This document shows, in pieces, positions 44,480 to 53,432 of a DNA stretch of 64,000 bases. This DNA is from Streptomyces sp. NBC_00582 (GTDB lineage: Bacteria > Actinomycetota > Actinomycetes > Streptomycetales > Streptomycetaceae): positions 1,922,001 to 1,986,000 of the forward strand of contig NZ_CP107772.1 of assembly GCF_036345155.1 (NCBI RefSeq), read 5' to 3'. How positions within the stretch are numbered: position 1 is the first letter of the stretch; the number at the start of each line of letters is the position of its first letter. A program made the position numbers and the translations under genes. The notes beneath the pieces were generated by a model. The model saw nothing but the letters and a program-made list of their open reading frames with translations, did no database searches and had not been told where the DNA came from.

Positions 44480-45518
44480 AGTCGGCGTAGACGTCCTTGA
44501 TCTGTTCGGTCTTGAGGTCGAGGTGTTCGAGGATCGTGTAGCGGCCCGGCCGGGTCTCGGGGGCGAACTCCACCACGCGGACGAACTCGTCCACGGTGAA
44601 GCCGATCTCCTCCGGCAGTACCGGCAGTCCGTGGCGCCGGAGCACCTCCGCCATGTACACCGCCTCCTCGTGGGCTCCGCGGAGGTACATCGCGAAGGCG
44701 GCGCCGAGGCCGCACTGCTCGCCGTGGGCGGCGGCGCGCTTGGGGAAGAGCAGGTCGAAGGCGTGGTTGATCTCGTGGCAGGCGCCGGAGGACGGGCGGG
44801 AGTCGCCCGACACCGACATGGCGATACCGCTGAGGACCAGCGCCTCGGCCAGTACCTGGAGGAAGCCGGTGTCGCCGATGCCGCCGGGGTGGCGCAGCAC
44901 CGCCTCGCCGGCCTGGCGGGCGATCGCGGCGGCGAGGCCGTCGATCTTCTCGCCCTTGACGCGGTGGGCGAGCTCCCAGTCCGCGATGGCCGAGATGTTC
45001 GACACCGCGTCGCCGATGCCGGCGCGCACGAACCGCACCGGGGCCTCGCGGATGACGTCCAGGTCGATCACGACGGCGATCGGGTTGGGCACCCCGTAGG
45101 AGCCGCGGCCCGCGTCGTTGTCGAGGGTGGCGACCGGGGAGCACAGGCCGTCGTGCGCGAGGTTCGTGGGCACGGCGACCAGGGGGAGGCCGACCCGTGC
45201 CGCGGCGAACTTGGCGCAGTCGATGATCTTGCCGCCGCCGAGGCCCACCACGGCGTCGTAGTGGCCGGCCTTTATGTCGCCGGCCAGCCGGACCGCGTCG
45301 TCGAGGGTGCCGCCGCCGACCTCGTACCAGGTGGCGCCGGGCAGCAGGGGCGTGAGCCGCTCGCGCAGCCGGGAGCCCGAGCCGCCGCTGACGGCGACGG
45401 CGAGCTTGCCGGAGTGCGAGATGCGCTCGTCGGCGAGGACGCATCCGAGGTCGTCGAGGGCACCCGGGCGGATGTCGACGACGACCGGTGACGGGATGAG
45501 CCGGGTCAGTACTGGCAC
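44457..45518 (-). CDS. Glycerol-1-phosphate dehydrogenase-like protein
   Basis: A 353-residue protein of the iron-containing alcohol dehydrogenase/dehydroquinate synthase superfamily, closest in pattern to AraM/EgsA (NAD(P)-dependent sn-glycerol-1-phosphate dehydrogenase). Cofactor-binding VVGLGGGKIIDCAKFAAARV, VPTNLAHDGLCSPVAT and the metal ligands in SGACHEINHAFD and HGEQCGLGAAFAMYL are present. It should reduce a keto-triose phosphate or a related polyol phosphate. The GTG start at 45518 overlaps the nucleotidyltransferase end by 13 bases. The archaeal-type stereochemistry is an inference from family only. Confidence 0.75.
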   Translation of the reverse strand: MPVLTRLIPSPVVVDIRPGALDDLGCVLADERISHSGKLAVAVSGGSGSRLRERLTPLLPGATWYEVGGGTLDDAVRLAGDIKAGHYDAVVGLGGGKIIDCAKFAAARVGLPLVAVPTNLAHDGLCSPVATLDNDAGRGSYGVPNPIAVVIDLDVIREAPVRFVRAGIGDAVSNISAIADWELAHRVKGEKIDGLAAAIARQAGEAVLRHPGGIGDTGFLQVLAEALVLSGIAMSVSGDSRPSSGACHEINHAFDLLFPKRAAAHGEQCGLGAAFAMYLRGAHEEAVYMAEVLRRHGLPVLPEEIGFTVDEFVRVVEFAPETRPGRYTILEHLDLKTEQIKDVYADYVKAIGS

Positions 45519-46258
45519 GCGATCTCCCGTCCGCGGGCGAGGTCGTCGTGGTTGTCGATCTCGACCCACTTGACGTCGCCGATCGGCGCCGCGTCGATGG
45601 TGAAGCCCGCGTCGACGAGGTGCTGGTAACCGTGCTCGTAGAACTGCTGCGGGTCGGTCTCCCACACGGCCTTCAGCGCGTCGGCCAGTTCCTCGGCGGC
45701 GGTGCCCTCGATGAGCGTGACACCGATGTACTCGCCGGTGGCCTCGGCGGGGTCCATCAGCTTGGTGATCCTCTGGACACCCAGGTCGGGGTCGACGACG
45801 ACCTTCATCTCCTCGTCCGCGAGGGGCTTCACGGTGTCCACGGCCAGAATGATCCGCTTGGCCTCGTCGCGCGCCGCGAGCAGGGTCTTCTCGACGGAGA
45901 CCGGGTGCACGGTGTCGCCGTTGGCGAGGATCACGCCGTCCTTGAGTGCGTCACGGGCGCACCACAGGGAGTAGGCGTTGTTCCACTCCTCGGCCTTGTC
46001 GTTGTCGATCAGGGTGAGCTTGAGGCCGTACGTGGCCTCCAGGGCCTCCTTGCGCGCGTACACGGCCTCCTTGCGGTAGCCGACGACGACCGCGACCTGG
46101 GTCAGCCCGATCTCGGCGAAGTTGCCGAGGGTCAGGTCCAGGACCGTGGGCTCGCCCTCTATGCCCGCGGGCCCCACCGGCACCAGCGCCTTGGGCAGGC
46201 TGTCGGTGTAGGGGCGCAGACGCCGTCCGGCGCCGGCCGCCAGCACGAGGCCGATCAT
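45506..46258 (-). CDS. Sugar/polyol-phosphate nucleotidyltransferase
   Basis: A 250-residue nucleotidyltransferase. The N-terminal signature is GLVLAAGAGRRLRPYTDSLP followed by KALVPVG. VILANGDTVHP holds the metal-binding Asp, and IGDVKWVEIDNHDDL is the C-terminal metal region. It would activate a phosphorylated sugar or polyol, most probably with CTP, since two CDP-alcohol transferases flank it. It shares ATGA with the stop of the upstream DUF5941 gene. The nucleotide preference is inferred from context only. Confidence 0.82.
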   Translation of the reverse strand: MIGLVLAAGAGRRLRPYTDSLPKALVPVGPAGIEGEPTVLDLTLGNFAEIGLTQVAVVVGYRKEAVYARKEALEATYGLKLTLIDNDKAEEWNNAYSLWCARDALKDGVILANGDTVHPVSVEKTLLAARDEAKRIILAVDTVKPLADEEMKVVVDPDLGVQRITKLMDPAEATGEYIGVTLIEGTAAEELADALKAVWETDPQQFYEHGYQHLVDAGFTIDAAPIGDVKWVEIDNHDDLARGREIACQY

Positions 46259-48054
46259 GCGGGTTCTCCTTCGTCGTGTACGGCGGGGGCCCCTGCGGAC
46301 ACCCAGAAGCGGATGCTCTCGACGAGCACCACGAGGGCGACGGCCACGGCCAGGACCGTGAGCGCGACCTCGAACTGCGGGGCGGTGAGCAGCGCGGCCA
46401 GCACCGCGACGAGCAGTGTCCGCCCCTCCTGCCCCCCTACGGCGCGCACCAGCCAGGCCGGCGGCGCTCCGGCGTTGCCGCGGATGCGGTACACCGTGTC
46501 GTAGTGATGGTAGGCGACGGCGGCCACCAGCCCGAAAGCCGCGGGAAGGGCTCCGTTCACCCCGGATTTCGCCGCGAGGATCAGCACGGTGAGGTACTCG
46601 CCGGCCCGGAAGAGCGGGGGGACGAGCCAGTCGAGGGCGCCCTTGAGGGGCTGGGACAGCGCGAGGCCGGAGGTGACGGCGTAGACGACCGCGCCGACGA
46701 CAGCCGCCCCGGTGCCGCCGGACAGGACGTTCGCGAGGAGGGCGACGAAGCCGACCGCCGCCGACAGGACGGGAGAGTTCGGGTAGAAGCGGGTGTTCGG
46801 GCTGCGCCACTTCCCCACGAAGGCGGCCAGCGGGCCGTTGTCCGCGAGGTCCGCCAGCGCCTGCGCCGCCCGGTCGGTGCGCCTGGCCTTGCGGGTCACC
46901 GAGCGCAGCACCCGCCCGGCCGTGGTGTAGGTCGCCGCGAAGGCGCAGCCGACGAGGAGCGCGTAGAAGGTGACGCGGGGGGTCGTCGCGGCCGTCAGGA
47001 CGGCGATCATGGCCCATCGTTCGCCGATGGGCAGGACTATCATCCGCCGCAGCCAGACCGTCCAGCCGACGCTGTCGAGCTTGTCGGAGAGGGCGGCGGT
47101 GGGGCTGGTGTTGGCGGTGGCGTCGTGGTTGGCCTCGTTGAAGGAGAAGTCGACCACGTGCCGGCAGGTCTGAAGGATCATCGCGCCGAGCGCGAGGGCC
47201 CAGACGTCGTCGCCGCCGCGGGCCGCTCCGAGGGCGAGGCCGGCGTAGTAGGCGTACTCCTTGATCCGGTCGAAGGTGGCGTCGAGCCAGGCGCCGAGCG
47301 TGGAGTACTGCAGGGAGTAGCGGGCGAGCTGGCCGTCGGTGCAGTCCAGGACGAAGGACGCGATGAGCAGGACGCCGGCCGCGACGAACCCGCCCCGGGT
47401 GCCGGTGGCCGCGCACGCCGCCGCGATCAGCGCGGTGATCAGGGAGGCGGTGGTGACCTGGTTGGGGGTCAGGCCCCGGCGGGCGCACCAGCGGGCGATG
47501 TAGCGGGAGTACGGGCTGACGCAGAAGGTGGTGAAGAAGCCGTCGCGGGCCTTCACGGCCGACTTCAGACGTACGGCCTCGTCGTCGACGGAGGCGACGG
47601 CCTGCCGTGCCTCGTTGCGGGCCTGGGGGTCGGCGGGGACCTCGGCGACCAGGCTGCCCAGCTCGGGGCGGTGGACGCCCTCGCCGTCGGTGTCGAGGGC
47701 GGTGACGACACGGTCGGCGAGGCTGTCCACGGCGAGGGCGGTGCCGCCGCTCGCGGAGTTCTCGTGGGCCAGCGCGCGGGTCAGGGCCGGCCGGCCCGCC
47801 GCCTGCGCGGTGAGGGCGCCCGGGATCGCGGCGAGCGGGAAGCGCGGGTCGGTGAGCCCGAGGCGCAGGGCGTGCACATGACCGACGAAGCCGGCGTCGA
47901 CGAGGGCGACCCGTTCCCGGGCCGGCACCTCGGCCAGCAGCTCCGCGGTGTCGGCGGCGTCGGCGGCCTGCCGGACGTCGAAGCCGAGGGAGCGCAGGTC
48001 GCCCTCGATCGACGATCCGGGGACCGGCTGACCGGTGAGGATGGCGGTCGGCAA
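46255..48054 (-). CDS. CDP-alcohol phosphotransferase with DUF5941-like C-terminus
   Basis: A 599-residue membrane protein in three parts. The N-terminal soluble domain (about residues 1-180) has no motif I recognise. A CDP-alcohol phosphotransferase domain (about 190-420) carries the signature VLDCTDGQLARYSLQYSTLG followed by AWLDATFDRIKEY. The C-terminal multi-helix region (about 430-590) resembles DUF5941. In other actinobacteria similar N-terminal fusions make inositol-phosphate lipids. The TTG start at 48054 has GGGAG eight bases upstream. It is the first gene of the exporter-linked operon. Confidence 0.8.
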   Translation of the reverse strand: MPTAILTGQPVPGSSIEGDLRSLGFDVRQAADAADTAELLAEVPARERVALVDAGFVGHVHALRLGLTDPRFPLAAIPGALTAQAAGRPALTRALAHENSASGGTALAVDSLADRVVTALDTDGEGVHRPELGSLVAEVPADPQARNEARQAVASVDDEAVRLKSAVKARDGFFTTFCVSPYSRYIARWCARRGLTPNQVTTASLITALIAAACAATGTRGGFVAAGVLLIASFVLDCTDGQLARYSLQYSTLGAWLDATFDRIKEYAYYAGLALGAARGGDDVWALALGAMILQTCRHVVDFSFNEANHDATANTSPTAALSDKLDSVGWTVWLRRMIVLPIGERWAMIAVLTAATTPRVTFYALLVGCAFAATYTTAGRVLRSVTRKARRTDRAAQALADLADNGPLAAFVGKWRSPNTRFYPNSPVLSAAVGFVALLANVLSGGTGAAVVGAVVYAVTSGLALSQPLKGALDWLVPPLFRAGEYLTVLILAAKSGVNGALPAAFGLVAAVAYHHYDTVYRIRGNAGAPPAWLVRAVGGQEGRTLLVAVLAALLTAPQFEVALTVLAVAVALVVLVESIRFWVSAGAPAVHDEGEPA

Positions 48055-48366
48055 CCGAACTCACTCCCTGGGTCCCGACGCGTCCGCGCCGGTCGTGTAC
48101 ACGATGGAGGCGCCCTCGGCCTGCCCCGGTCGGGGCCGGGCGGGCGGCATGTCGGCAGAGGCTATCGGATGCCGGGAAGGCCGTGTTCACCGGCCGTTCA
48201 GCTCCGATCAACGCGGTTCGGCGGCACGGTGCGAACCGGCCTTTGCCGAGATCATCATCATCGATCGGCGGCCCGCCCCACAAACCGCGGGGTCCTCGGC
48301 ACGCGACCGGGCAGGACATCGGGGGCATTACGGGCGGCGCGGGGCCTCGACATAGGGTGGGCGGCC
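48055..48366. other. 312-base divergent intergenic region
   Basis: It separates the minus-strand polymer operon from plus-strand galE and should hold both promoters. Apart from a short ATCATCATCATCGATCG stretch near 48250 I see no clear promoter, operator or gene. Confidence 0.5.
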
Positions 48367-49356
48367 ATGACGTGGCTGATCACCGGCGGAGCCGGATACA
48401 TAGGGGCCCATGTGGCGCGGGCCATGACGGGCGCCGGGGAGCGCGTCGTCGTCCTGGACGACCTCTCGGCCGGGGTCCCGGCCCGGCTGCCCGCGGACGT
48501 GGAGCTGGTGCGGGGCTCGTCGCTGGACGCCGCCCTGCTCAAGGAGGTCCTGGCCGGGCACACGGTGACCGGAGTGGTGCACCTGGCCGCGCACAAGCAG
48601 GTCGCCGAGTCGGTGGCGCGGCCCACCCGCTACTACCGGGAGAACGTCGGCGGTCTGGCGACGCTCCTGGAGGCGGTGGCCGAGGCGGGGGTGCGGCGGT
48701 TCGTGTTCTCCTCGTCCGCGGCCGTGTACGGCAATCCCGACGTGGACCTCATCACGGAGGACACCCCCTGCGCCCCGGTGAACCCCTACGGCGAGACCAA
48801 GCTCGCCGGTGAGTGGCTGGTGCGGGCGGCCGGGCGGGCGCACGGCTTCTCCACGACGTGTCTGCGCTACTTCAACGTGGCCGGCGCCGCGGAGCCGGAG
48901 CTGGCCGACACCGGGGTGTTCAACATCGTGCCGATGGTCTTCGACCGGCTGACCCGCGACGAGGCCCCGCGGATCTTCGGCGACGACTACCCGACGCCGG
49001 ACGGCACCTGTGTACGGGACTACATCCATGTCGCCGACCTCGCCGAGGCGCATCTCGCGGCGGCCCGCCGGCCCGCCGGCGACGGGGACGACCTCACCGT
49101 GAACATCGGGCGCGGGGAGGGGGTCTCGGTGCGCGAGCTGGTCACGCTGATCGGCGAGGTGACGGGCGACGGGCGGCCCGCGGTCGTCGAGGGGCGCCGC
49201 CCGGGGGACGCGCCGCGCGCGGTCGCCTCGGCGGAGCGGGCCGCACGGGAGCTCGGCTGGACGGCCCGGCGCGGGGTGCGCGAGATGGTGGAGTCGGCCT
49301 GGCAGGGCTGGCGGCTCCACCGGGGCCGAGCGGCCGAGCGGCCGAGCACCCACTGA
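48367..49356 (+). CDS. galE: UDP-glucose 4-epimerase
   Basis: A 329-residue short-chain dehydrogenase-fold epimerase interconverting UDP-glucose and UDP-galactose. NAD-binding is by WLITGGAGYIGAHVARAM, the catalytic triad is FVFSSSAAVYGNP and the YxxxK of NPYGETKLAGEW, and RYFNVAGA and CVRDYIHVADLA are family hallmarks. Divergence from the polymer operon suggests it may supply UDP-galactose or a related sugar for the glycosyltransferase. A strong terminator hairpin follows its stop codon by three bases. Confidence 0.9.
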   Translation: MTWLITGGAGYIGAHVARAMTGAGERVVVLDDLSAGVPARLPADVELVRGSSLDAALLKEVLAGHTVTGVVHLAAHKQVAESVARPTRYYRENVGGLATLLEAVAEAGVRRFVFSSSAAVYGNPDVDLITEDTPCAPVNPYGETKLAGEWLVRAAGRAHGFSTTCLRYFNVAGAAEPELADTGVFNIVPMVFDRLTRDEAPRIFGDDYPTPDGTCVRDYIHVADLAEAHLAAARRPAGDGDDLTVNIGRGEGVSVRELVTLIGEVTGDGRPAVVEGRRPGDAPRAVASAERAARELGWTARRGVREMVESAWQGWRLHRGRAAERPSTH

Positions 49357-49359
49357 GGC

Positions 49360-49396
49360 TGCCCTGACCTGCGGTTCGTTTGCGCAGGTCAGGGCA
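49360..49396 (+). terminator. Terminator hairpin after galE
   Basis: Perfect 14-bp arms TGCCCTGACCTGCG (49360-49373) and CGCAGGTCAGGGCA (49383-49396) enclose a 9-base loop. No long T-run follows, as is common in Streptomyces. Confidence 0.75.
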
Positions 49397-49484
49397 CATG
49401 ACAACGGTGTTCAGTGCCGCGTTGCCGGATACCCCCCACCCGTAGTTCACTGTGATCCCGGGCGACCACAGGAGGGTGCTTCCC

Positions 49485-50426
49485 ATGGGGGCTGGGCACG
49501 ACCACGGCCACGGACACACGCACGCGCCGGCCACCGGTACGGCCGCGGCGGCGTACCGCGGCAGACTGCGCGTGGCGCTGGCGATCACGCTCGGCGTCAT
49601 GGTGGTCGAGATCGTCGGCGGACTCCTCGCGGACTCCCTCGCGCTGATCGCGGACGCGGCGCACATGGCGACGGACGCGCTGGGCCTCGGCATGGCGCTG
49701 CTCGCCATCCACTTCGCGAACCGCCCGGCGAGCACCAACCGCACCTTCGGCTACGCCCGCGCCGAGATCCTGGCCGCGCTCGCCAACTGTCTGCTGCTGC
49801 TCGGGGTCGGCGGATACGTCCTGTACGAGGCGGTGCAGCGGTTCGTCACACCGGCCGGCACCGAGGGCGGGCTGATGATCTGGTTCGGCGCCATCGGCCT
49901 GGTCGCGAACATGATCTCGCTCACGCTGCTGATGCGCGGCCAGGCGGAGAGCCTGAACGTGCGCGGGGCGTTCCTGGAGGTGGCGGCGGACGCGCTGGGC
50001 TCGGTCGCGGTGCTGATCTCGGCCGTGGTGATCCTGACCACCGGCTGGGAGTACGCCGACCCGATCGCCTCGCTGGTGATCGGTCTGATGATCGTGCCGC
50101 GCACGGTGAAGCTGCTGCGCGAGACGCTCGACGTGCTGCTGGAGGCGGCGCCGAAGGACGTCGACATGGCGGAGGTGCGGGCCCATATCGTCGCGCTGGA
50201 CGGGGTGGAGGACGTGCACGATCTGCACGCCTGGACGATCACCTCGGGGATGCCGGTGCTGTCGGCGCACGTGGTGGTGCGCTCGGACGTGCTGAACGCG
50301 ATCGGCCACGAGAAGATGCTGCACGAGTTGCAGGGCTGCCTCGGCGACCACTTCGACGTGGAGCACTGCACGTTCCAGCTCGAGCCGGTCGGCCACGCGG
50401 AGCACGAGGCACGGCTGTGCCACTGA
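49485..50426 (+). CDS. Cation diffusion facilitator (Zn/Co/Cd exporter)
   Basis: A 313-residue CDF transporter exchanging metal for protons at the membrane. The N-terminus is His-rich (GHDHGHGHTH). Six helices are seen, with the metal site formed by HMATD-type motif in IADAAHMATDALGLG (helix 2) and VAADALGSVAVL (helix 5). The C-terminal cytoplasmic domain (HDLHAWTITSGMPVLSAHVV) is complete. AGGAGG stands about nine bases before ATG 49485. Confidence 0.9.
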   Translation: MGAGHDHGHGHTHAPATGTAAAAYRGRLRVALAITLGVMVVEIVGGLLADSLALIADAAHMATDALGLGMALLAIHFANRPASTNRTFGYARAEILAALANCLLLLGVGGYVLYEAVQRFVTPAGTEGGLMIWFGAIGLVANMISLTLLMRGQAESLNVRGAFLEVAADALGSVAVLISAVVILTTGWEYADPIASLVIGLMIVPRTVKLLRETLDVLLEAAPKDVDMAEVRAHIVALDGVEDVHDLHAWTITSGMPVLSAHVVVRSDVLNAIGHEKMLHELQGCLGDHFDVEHCTFQLEPVGHAEHEARLCH

Positions 50427-50623
50427 GCCGGTGACGCGGCGCCGCCGCACAGCCCCGGCGATTCGCACAGCCGTTCAGGACGGTTCCTCGCCCGGGCCTC
50501 CGGGCAAGATCACCCGGGGACCCGCCGCCGTGCGCGGGACGGGCGCGGCGTTCGTGTGAAGCGCCGGGCGGGCCGGGCGCGTGCGGCAGACTGGGGACGC
50601 GAGGACCGATGCTAAGGATGGGT

Positions 50624-51217
50624 ATGCCGATCACACCTGCCACCGCTGCGCACAGCTCGTCGAGCGGCACCACGGAAGCGATCTTGCTGGAACTGGTCGA
50701 CGAGGACGGCGTGACGATCGGCACCGAGGAGAAGCTCGCGGCCCACCAGCCGCCGGGCCGGCTGCACCGCGCGTTCTCCGTGTTCCTCTTCGACGAGCGG
50801 GGCCGGCTGCTGCTCCAGCAGCGGGCACTCGGCAAGTACCACTCCCCCGGTGTGTGGTCCAACACCTGCTGCGGTCACCCCTACCCCGGCGAGGCGCCGT
50901 TCGCGGCGGCCGCGCGGCGCACGTTCGAGGAGCTCGGGGTGTCCCCGTCGCTGATGGCGGAGGCGGGCACGGTCCGCTACAACCACCCGGACCCGGCGTC
51001 GGGCCTGGTGGAGCAGGAGTACAACCACCTCTTCGTCGGGATGGTGCAGTCGCCGCTGCGGCCGGACCCGGAGGAGGTCGGCGACACGGCGTTCGTGACA
51101 CCCGACGAGCTGACCGAGCGGCACGCGAAGGACACCTTCTCCGCGTGGTTCATGACCGTGCTGGACGCGGCCCGGCCCGCGGTGCGGGAGCTGACGGGGC
51201 CGTCGGCCGGCTGGTGA
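50624..51217 (+). CDS. idi: Isopentenyl-diphosphate delta-isomerase, type 1
   Basis: A 197-residue Nudix-fold enzyme interconverting IPP and DMAPP. The active-site cysteine lies in NTCCGHPYPGE and the metal/acid residues in LVEQEYNHLFVG. The Nudix-like helix AARRTFEELG is also visible. ATG 50624 is preferred, with AAGGAT seven bases upstream. ATG 50609 and 50618 are in frame too. Though not in the hopanoid operon it balances the precursor pools that HpnC-D need. Confidence 0.93.
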   Translation: MPITPATAAHSSSSGTTEAILLELVDEDGVTIGTEEKLAAHQPPGRLHRAFSVFLFDERGRLLLQQRALGKYHSPGVWSNTCCGHPYPGEAPFAAAARRTFEELGVSPSLMAEAGTVRYNHPDPASGLVEQEYNHLFVGMVQSPLRPDPEEVGDTAFVTPDELTERHAKDTFSAWFMTVLDAARPAVRELTGPSAGW

Positions 51218-51220
51218 GCC

Positions 51221-51739
51221 TCAGGGCGTCCGCAGCGGTTTGAGCGGCAGGGCGGCCCAGATCACCTTGCCGCCGCCAAAGGTGTGCTCGACGTCGCACA
51301 CCCCGCCCGCCTCCCGGGTGATCTCCCGCACCAGGAGCAGCCCGCGGCCGTTGGTCTCCTCGTGGTCGGCCTCCAGGGCCGTCGGGCGGTAGGGGTGGTT
51401 GTCCTCGACGGCCACCCGCACCCACTCTTCGCCGACGGCCACCTCCACGGCGAGCGTCGGCGACAGCAGCGCCGCGTGCCGGACGGCGTTGGTGACCAGT
51501 TCCGAGACGATCAGCAGGAGCCCCTGGACCAGGTCCTCCGAGACGGGCACGCCCTGGCGGAACAGCAGGTCCCGTACGGCGTGCCGGGCCTGGGGCACCG
51601 AGGCGTCCACGGCGGGTGCGGTGAACCGCCAGACGCCTTCGTAGGGCAGCGGCGGCCGCTCGGGGTCCGCCGCGGACTCGACAGGGGCGTCCGCGCCGCC
51701 CTCTGGGCGTGGGTCGGGCCCGCGCCCGTGGTTGTCCAT
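51221..51739 (-). CDS. Anti-sigma-like ATP-binding protein (HATPase_c)
   Basis: A 172-residue GHKL-fold protein of the RsbW/SpoIIAB-like group that is very common in Streptomyces. The N-box is LIVSELVTNAVRHAA, G1 is VAVEDNHPYRP and G2 NGRGLLLVREITREAGG. Such proteins bind anti-sigma antagonists or act as serine kinases. The N-terminal 35 residues are Pro/Gly-rich. GAGGGTGG lies upstream of ATG 51739. It is convergent with idi, with three bases between stops. The target is unknown. Confidence 0.82.
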   Translation of the reverse strand: MDNHGRGPDPRPEGGADAPVESAADPERPPLPYEGVWRFTAPAVDASVPQARHAVRDLLFRQGVPVSEDLVQGLLLIVSELVTNAVRHAALLSPTLAVEVAVGEEWVRVAVEDNHPYRPTALEADHEETNGRGLLLVREITREAGGVCDVEHTFGGGKVIWAALPLKPLRTP

Positions 51740-52009
51740 CGTCCGGTCGCCACCCTCGCGCTCGATTGTCACCACACGTCGAGTGTTGGGAACGAGCTGT
51801 GCCGCCCCGCGGGACTGACCAGAAGTCAGCGATTATCGAACGTTTCCGACCGTCTCCGCCCGGGGCGGTCGTGGGCGTGACCGTTCCTGATCCGACGGTG
51901 CCGTTTTCGCGCACTCTTCGGGTTGTACGGGTTCGGCGACCCCCTCGCCCGTTTCGTCCCCGGAGGCCGCCGTGACCGGGCCGGGCCCGCGGACGCTAGC
52001 ATCCGGGCC

Positions 52010-52762
52010 ATGGAGCCCGAACTGCTGCACGGCGTCACCGACGGGGTCGCCACCGTCGTCCTGCACCATCCGGCGAAGCGCAACGCCATGACCGCCGCGA
52101 TGTGGGCCGCGCTGCCCCCGCTGCTGGAGGCGCTGGCCGCCGATCCGGCGGTGCGTGCGCTGGTGCTGACGGGCGCGGGCGGCACGTTCTGCGCGGGCGC
52201 CGACATCTCCACCCTCCAGGGGTCGCCGGAGGAGGCGCAGACGCTGGCCGTGCGCGCGGAGGAGGCCCTCGCGGCGTTCCCGAAGCCGACGCTGGCGGCC
52301 GTGAAGGGGCACTGCGTGGGCGGGGGCGCGCAGCTCGCGGCGGCCTGCGACCTGCGGTTCGCCGAGGAGGGCGCGCTGTTCGGGGTGACGCCCGCGAATC
52401 TCGGGATCGTCTATCCGTCCACGGCCACCCGCCGGCTGGTCGCGCTGGTCGGTCCGGCGACCGCCAAGTACCTCCTGTTCTCGGGTGAGTTGATCGACAC
52501 CGAGCGGGCGCTGCGCACCGGTCTGGTCGACGAGGTGCTGCCCTCGGACGAACTCGACAAGCGGGTCGCCGAGTTCACGCGCATCCTGGTGACGCGCTCC
52601 CAGCTCACCCAGGCCGCCGCGAAGGAGTTCGCGAACGGCCGCACCGACCGGGACGCCCACTGGGCCGCCCAGGCCCGCGCGAGCGGTGAGACCGCGGAAG
52701 GCGTCACGGCCTTCCTGGAGCGCCGGGAGGCGCGCTTCACCTGGACCGTCACGCCAGGATGA
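52010..52762 (+). CDS. Enoyl-CoA hydratase/isomerase family protein
   Basis: A 250-residue crotonase-fold enzyme. The CoA-binding and oxyanion-hole segments are KRNAMTAAMW, GTFCAGADISTLQG and GHCVGGGAQLAAACDLRFA. An acidic residue in the catalytic region appears in TPANLGIVYPSTA rather than the standard two-Glu hydratase pattern, so isomerase or other acyl-CoA chemistry is possible. The last 14 bases overlap the convergent DJ-1 gene. The start ATG 52010 follows GCATCCGGGCC without a strong ribosome site. Confidence 0.82.
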   Translation: MEPELLHGVTDGVATVVLHHPAKRNAMTAAMWAALPPLLEALAADPAVRALVLTGAGGTFCAGADISTLQGSPEEAQTLAVRAEEALAAFPKPTLAAVKGHCVGGGAQLAAACDLRFAEEGALFGVTPANLGIVYPSTATRRLVALVGPATAKYLLFSGELIDTERALRTGLVDEVLPSDELDKRVAEFTRILVTRSQLTQAAAKEFANGRTDRDAHWAAQARASGETAEGVTAFLERREARFTWTVTPG

Positions 52763-53384
52763 ACCGGCTGCGGGCCCGCAGGGCGTCGACGAGGTGCAAG
52801 GGCGCCTTGTGCGGGGCGCCGGCGTCGTAGGGCGGCTGCGGGTCGTACTCCGTGGCGAGCTGTACGGCCCGTGCGTGGTCGTCGCCCGCGATCCGGCCGA
52901 GCAGGGCGAGCCCCATGTCGATGCCGGAGGAGACACCGGCCGCGGTGACGTACTTGCCGTCGAACACGACCCGCTCGCCGGTGGGTTCGGCGCCGAACGC
53001 GGTGAGCTGCTCCAGGGCCAGCCAGTGCGAGGTGGCGCGGCGGCCCCGCAGGAGTCCGGCGGCGGCCAGCAGCAGGGAGCCGGTGCACACGGAGGTCGTC
53101 CAGGTGCTGGTCGCGTCCGCGGCGCGCAGCCACTCCGCGAGCGGCTCGTGGCCCATCAGATCGCTCTGCCCCGGGCCGCCCGCGACCACCACGACATCCG
53201 GGCGCGGTACGTCGCCCAGCGCCCGCTCGGCGACGACCGCGAGACTCCCCCGGTCGGCGCGGACGGGACCGGGCCGCAGGGACACGAACACGGTCTCCGC
53301 GCCGGGGGCCCGGGCGAGGACCTCGTAGGGGCCCACGGCGTCCAGGGCGGTGAACCGGTCGTAGACGACGATCGCGATCTGCAT
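52749..53384 (-). CDS. DJ-1/PfpI-family protein (isonitrile-hydratase-like)
   Basis: A 211-residue class I glutamine-amidotransferase-like protein. The nucleophile elbow is TTSVCTGSLLLAAAG, with the conserved Cys, and the preceding PDVVVVAGGPGQSDLM and following TAAGVSSGIDMGLALL resemble isonitrile hydratase and ThiJ-like enzymes. Length is normal. It is downstream of the GlxA-type regulator in the same direction with 48 bases between, so they are probably co-transcribed. The true substrate is unknown. Confidence 0.82.
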   Translation of the reverse strand: MQIAIVVYDRFTALDAVGPYEVLARAPGAETVFVSLRPGPVRADRGSLAVVAERALGDVPRPDVVVVAGGPGQSDLMGHEPLAEWLRAADATSTWTTSVCTGSLLLAAAGLLRGRRATSHWLALEQLTAFGAEPTGERVVFDGKYVTAAGVSSGIDMGLALLGRIAGDDHARAVQLATEYDPQPPYDAGAPHKAPLHLVDALRARSRFILA

Positions 53385-53432
53385 CGGGGTCCTCTCATGG
53401 TGGGTTCGGGGTGGTGGTGGCTGCGCGGGGAT

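Noticed and set aside
41023..48054. Classical wall teichoic acid cluster with TagF-like polymerases
   Set aside because: No TagF/TagB polymerase, TagO-like or LCP ligase gene is present, so a standard teichoic acid pathway is not shown; the product is left open.
46276..48300. Long plus-strand open frame opposite the CDP-alcohol gene, joined to galE
   Set aside because: Gly/Glu/Val-rich shadow of the minus-strand gene. galE starts at ATG 48367.
45506..48328. Very long minus-strand open frame (about 940 codons) overlapping the nucleotidyltransferase and CDP-alcohol genes
   Set aside because: Its upstream part is extremely Arg/Pro-rich with no motif, typical of an antiphase frame in high-GC DNA. 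Only its 3' part is the real nucleotidyltransferase.
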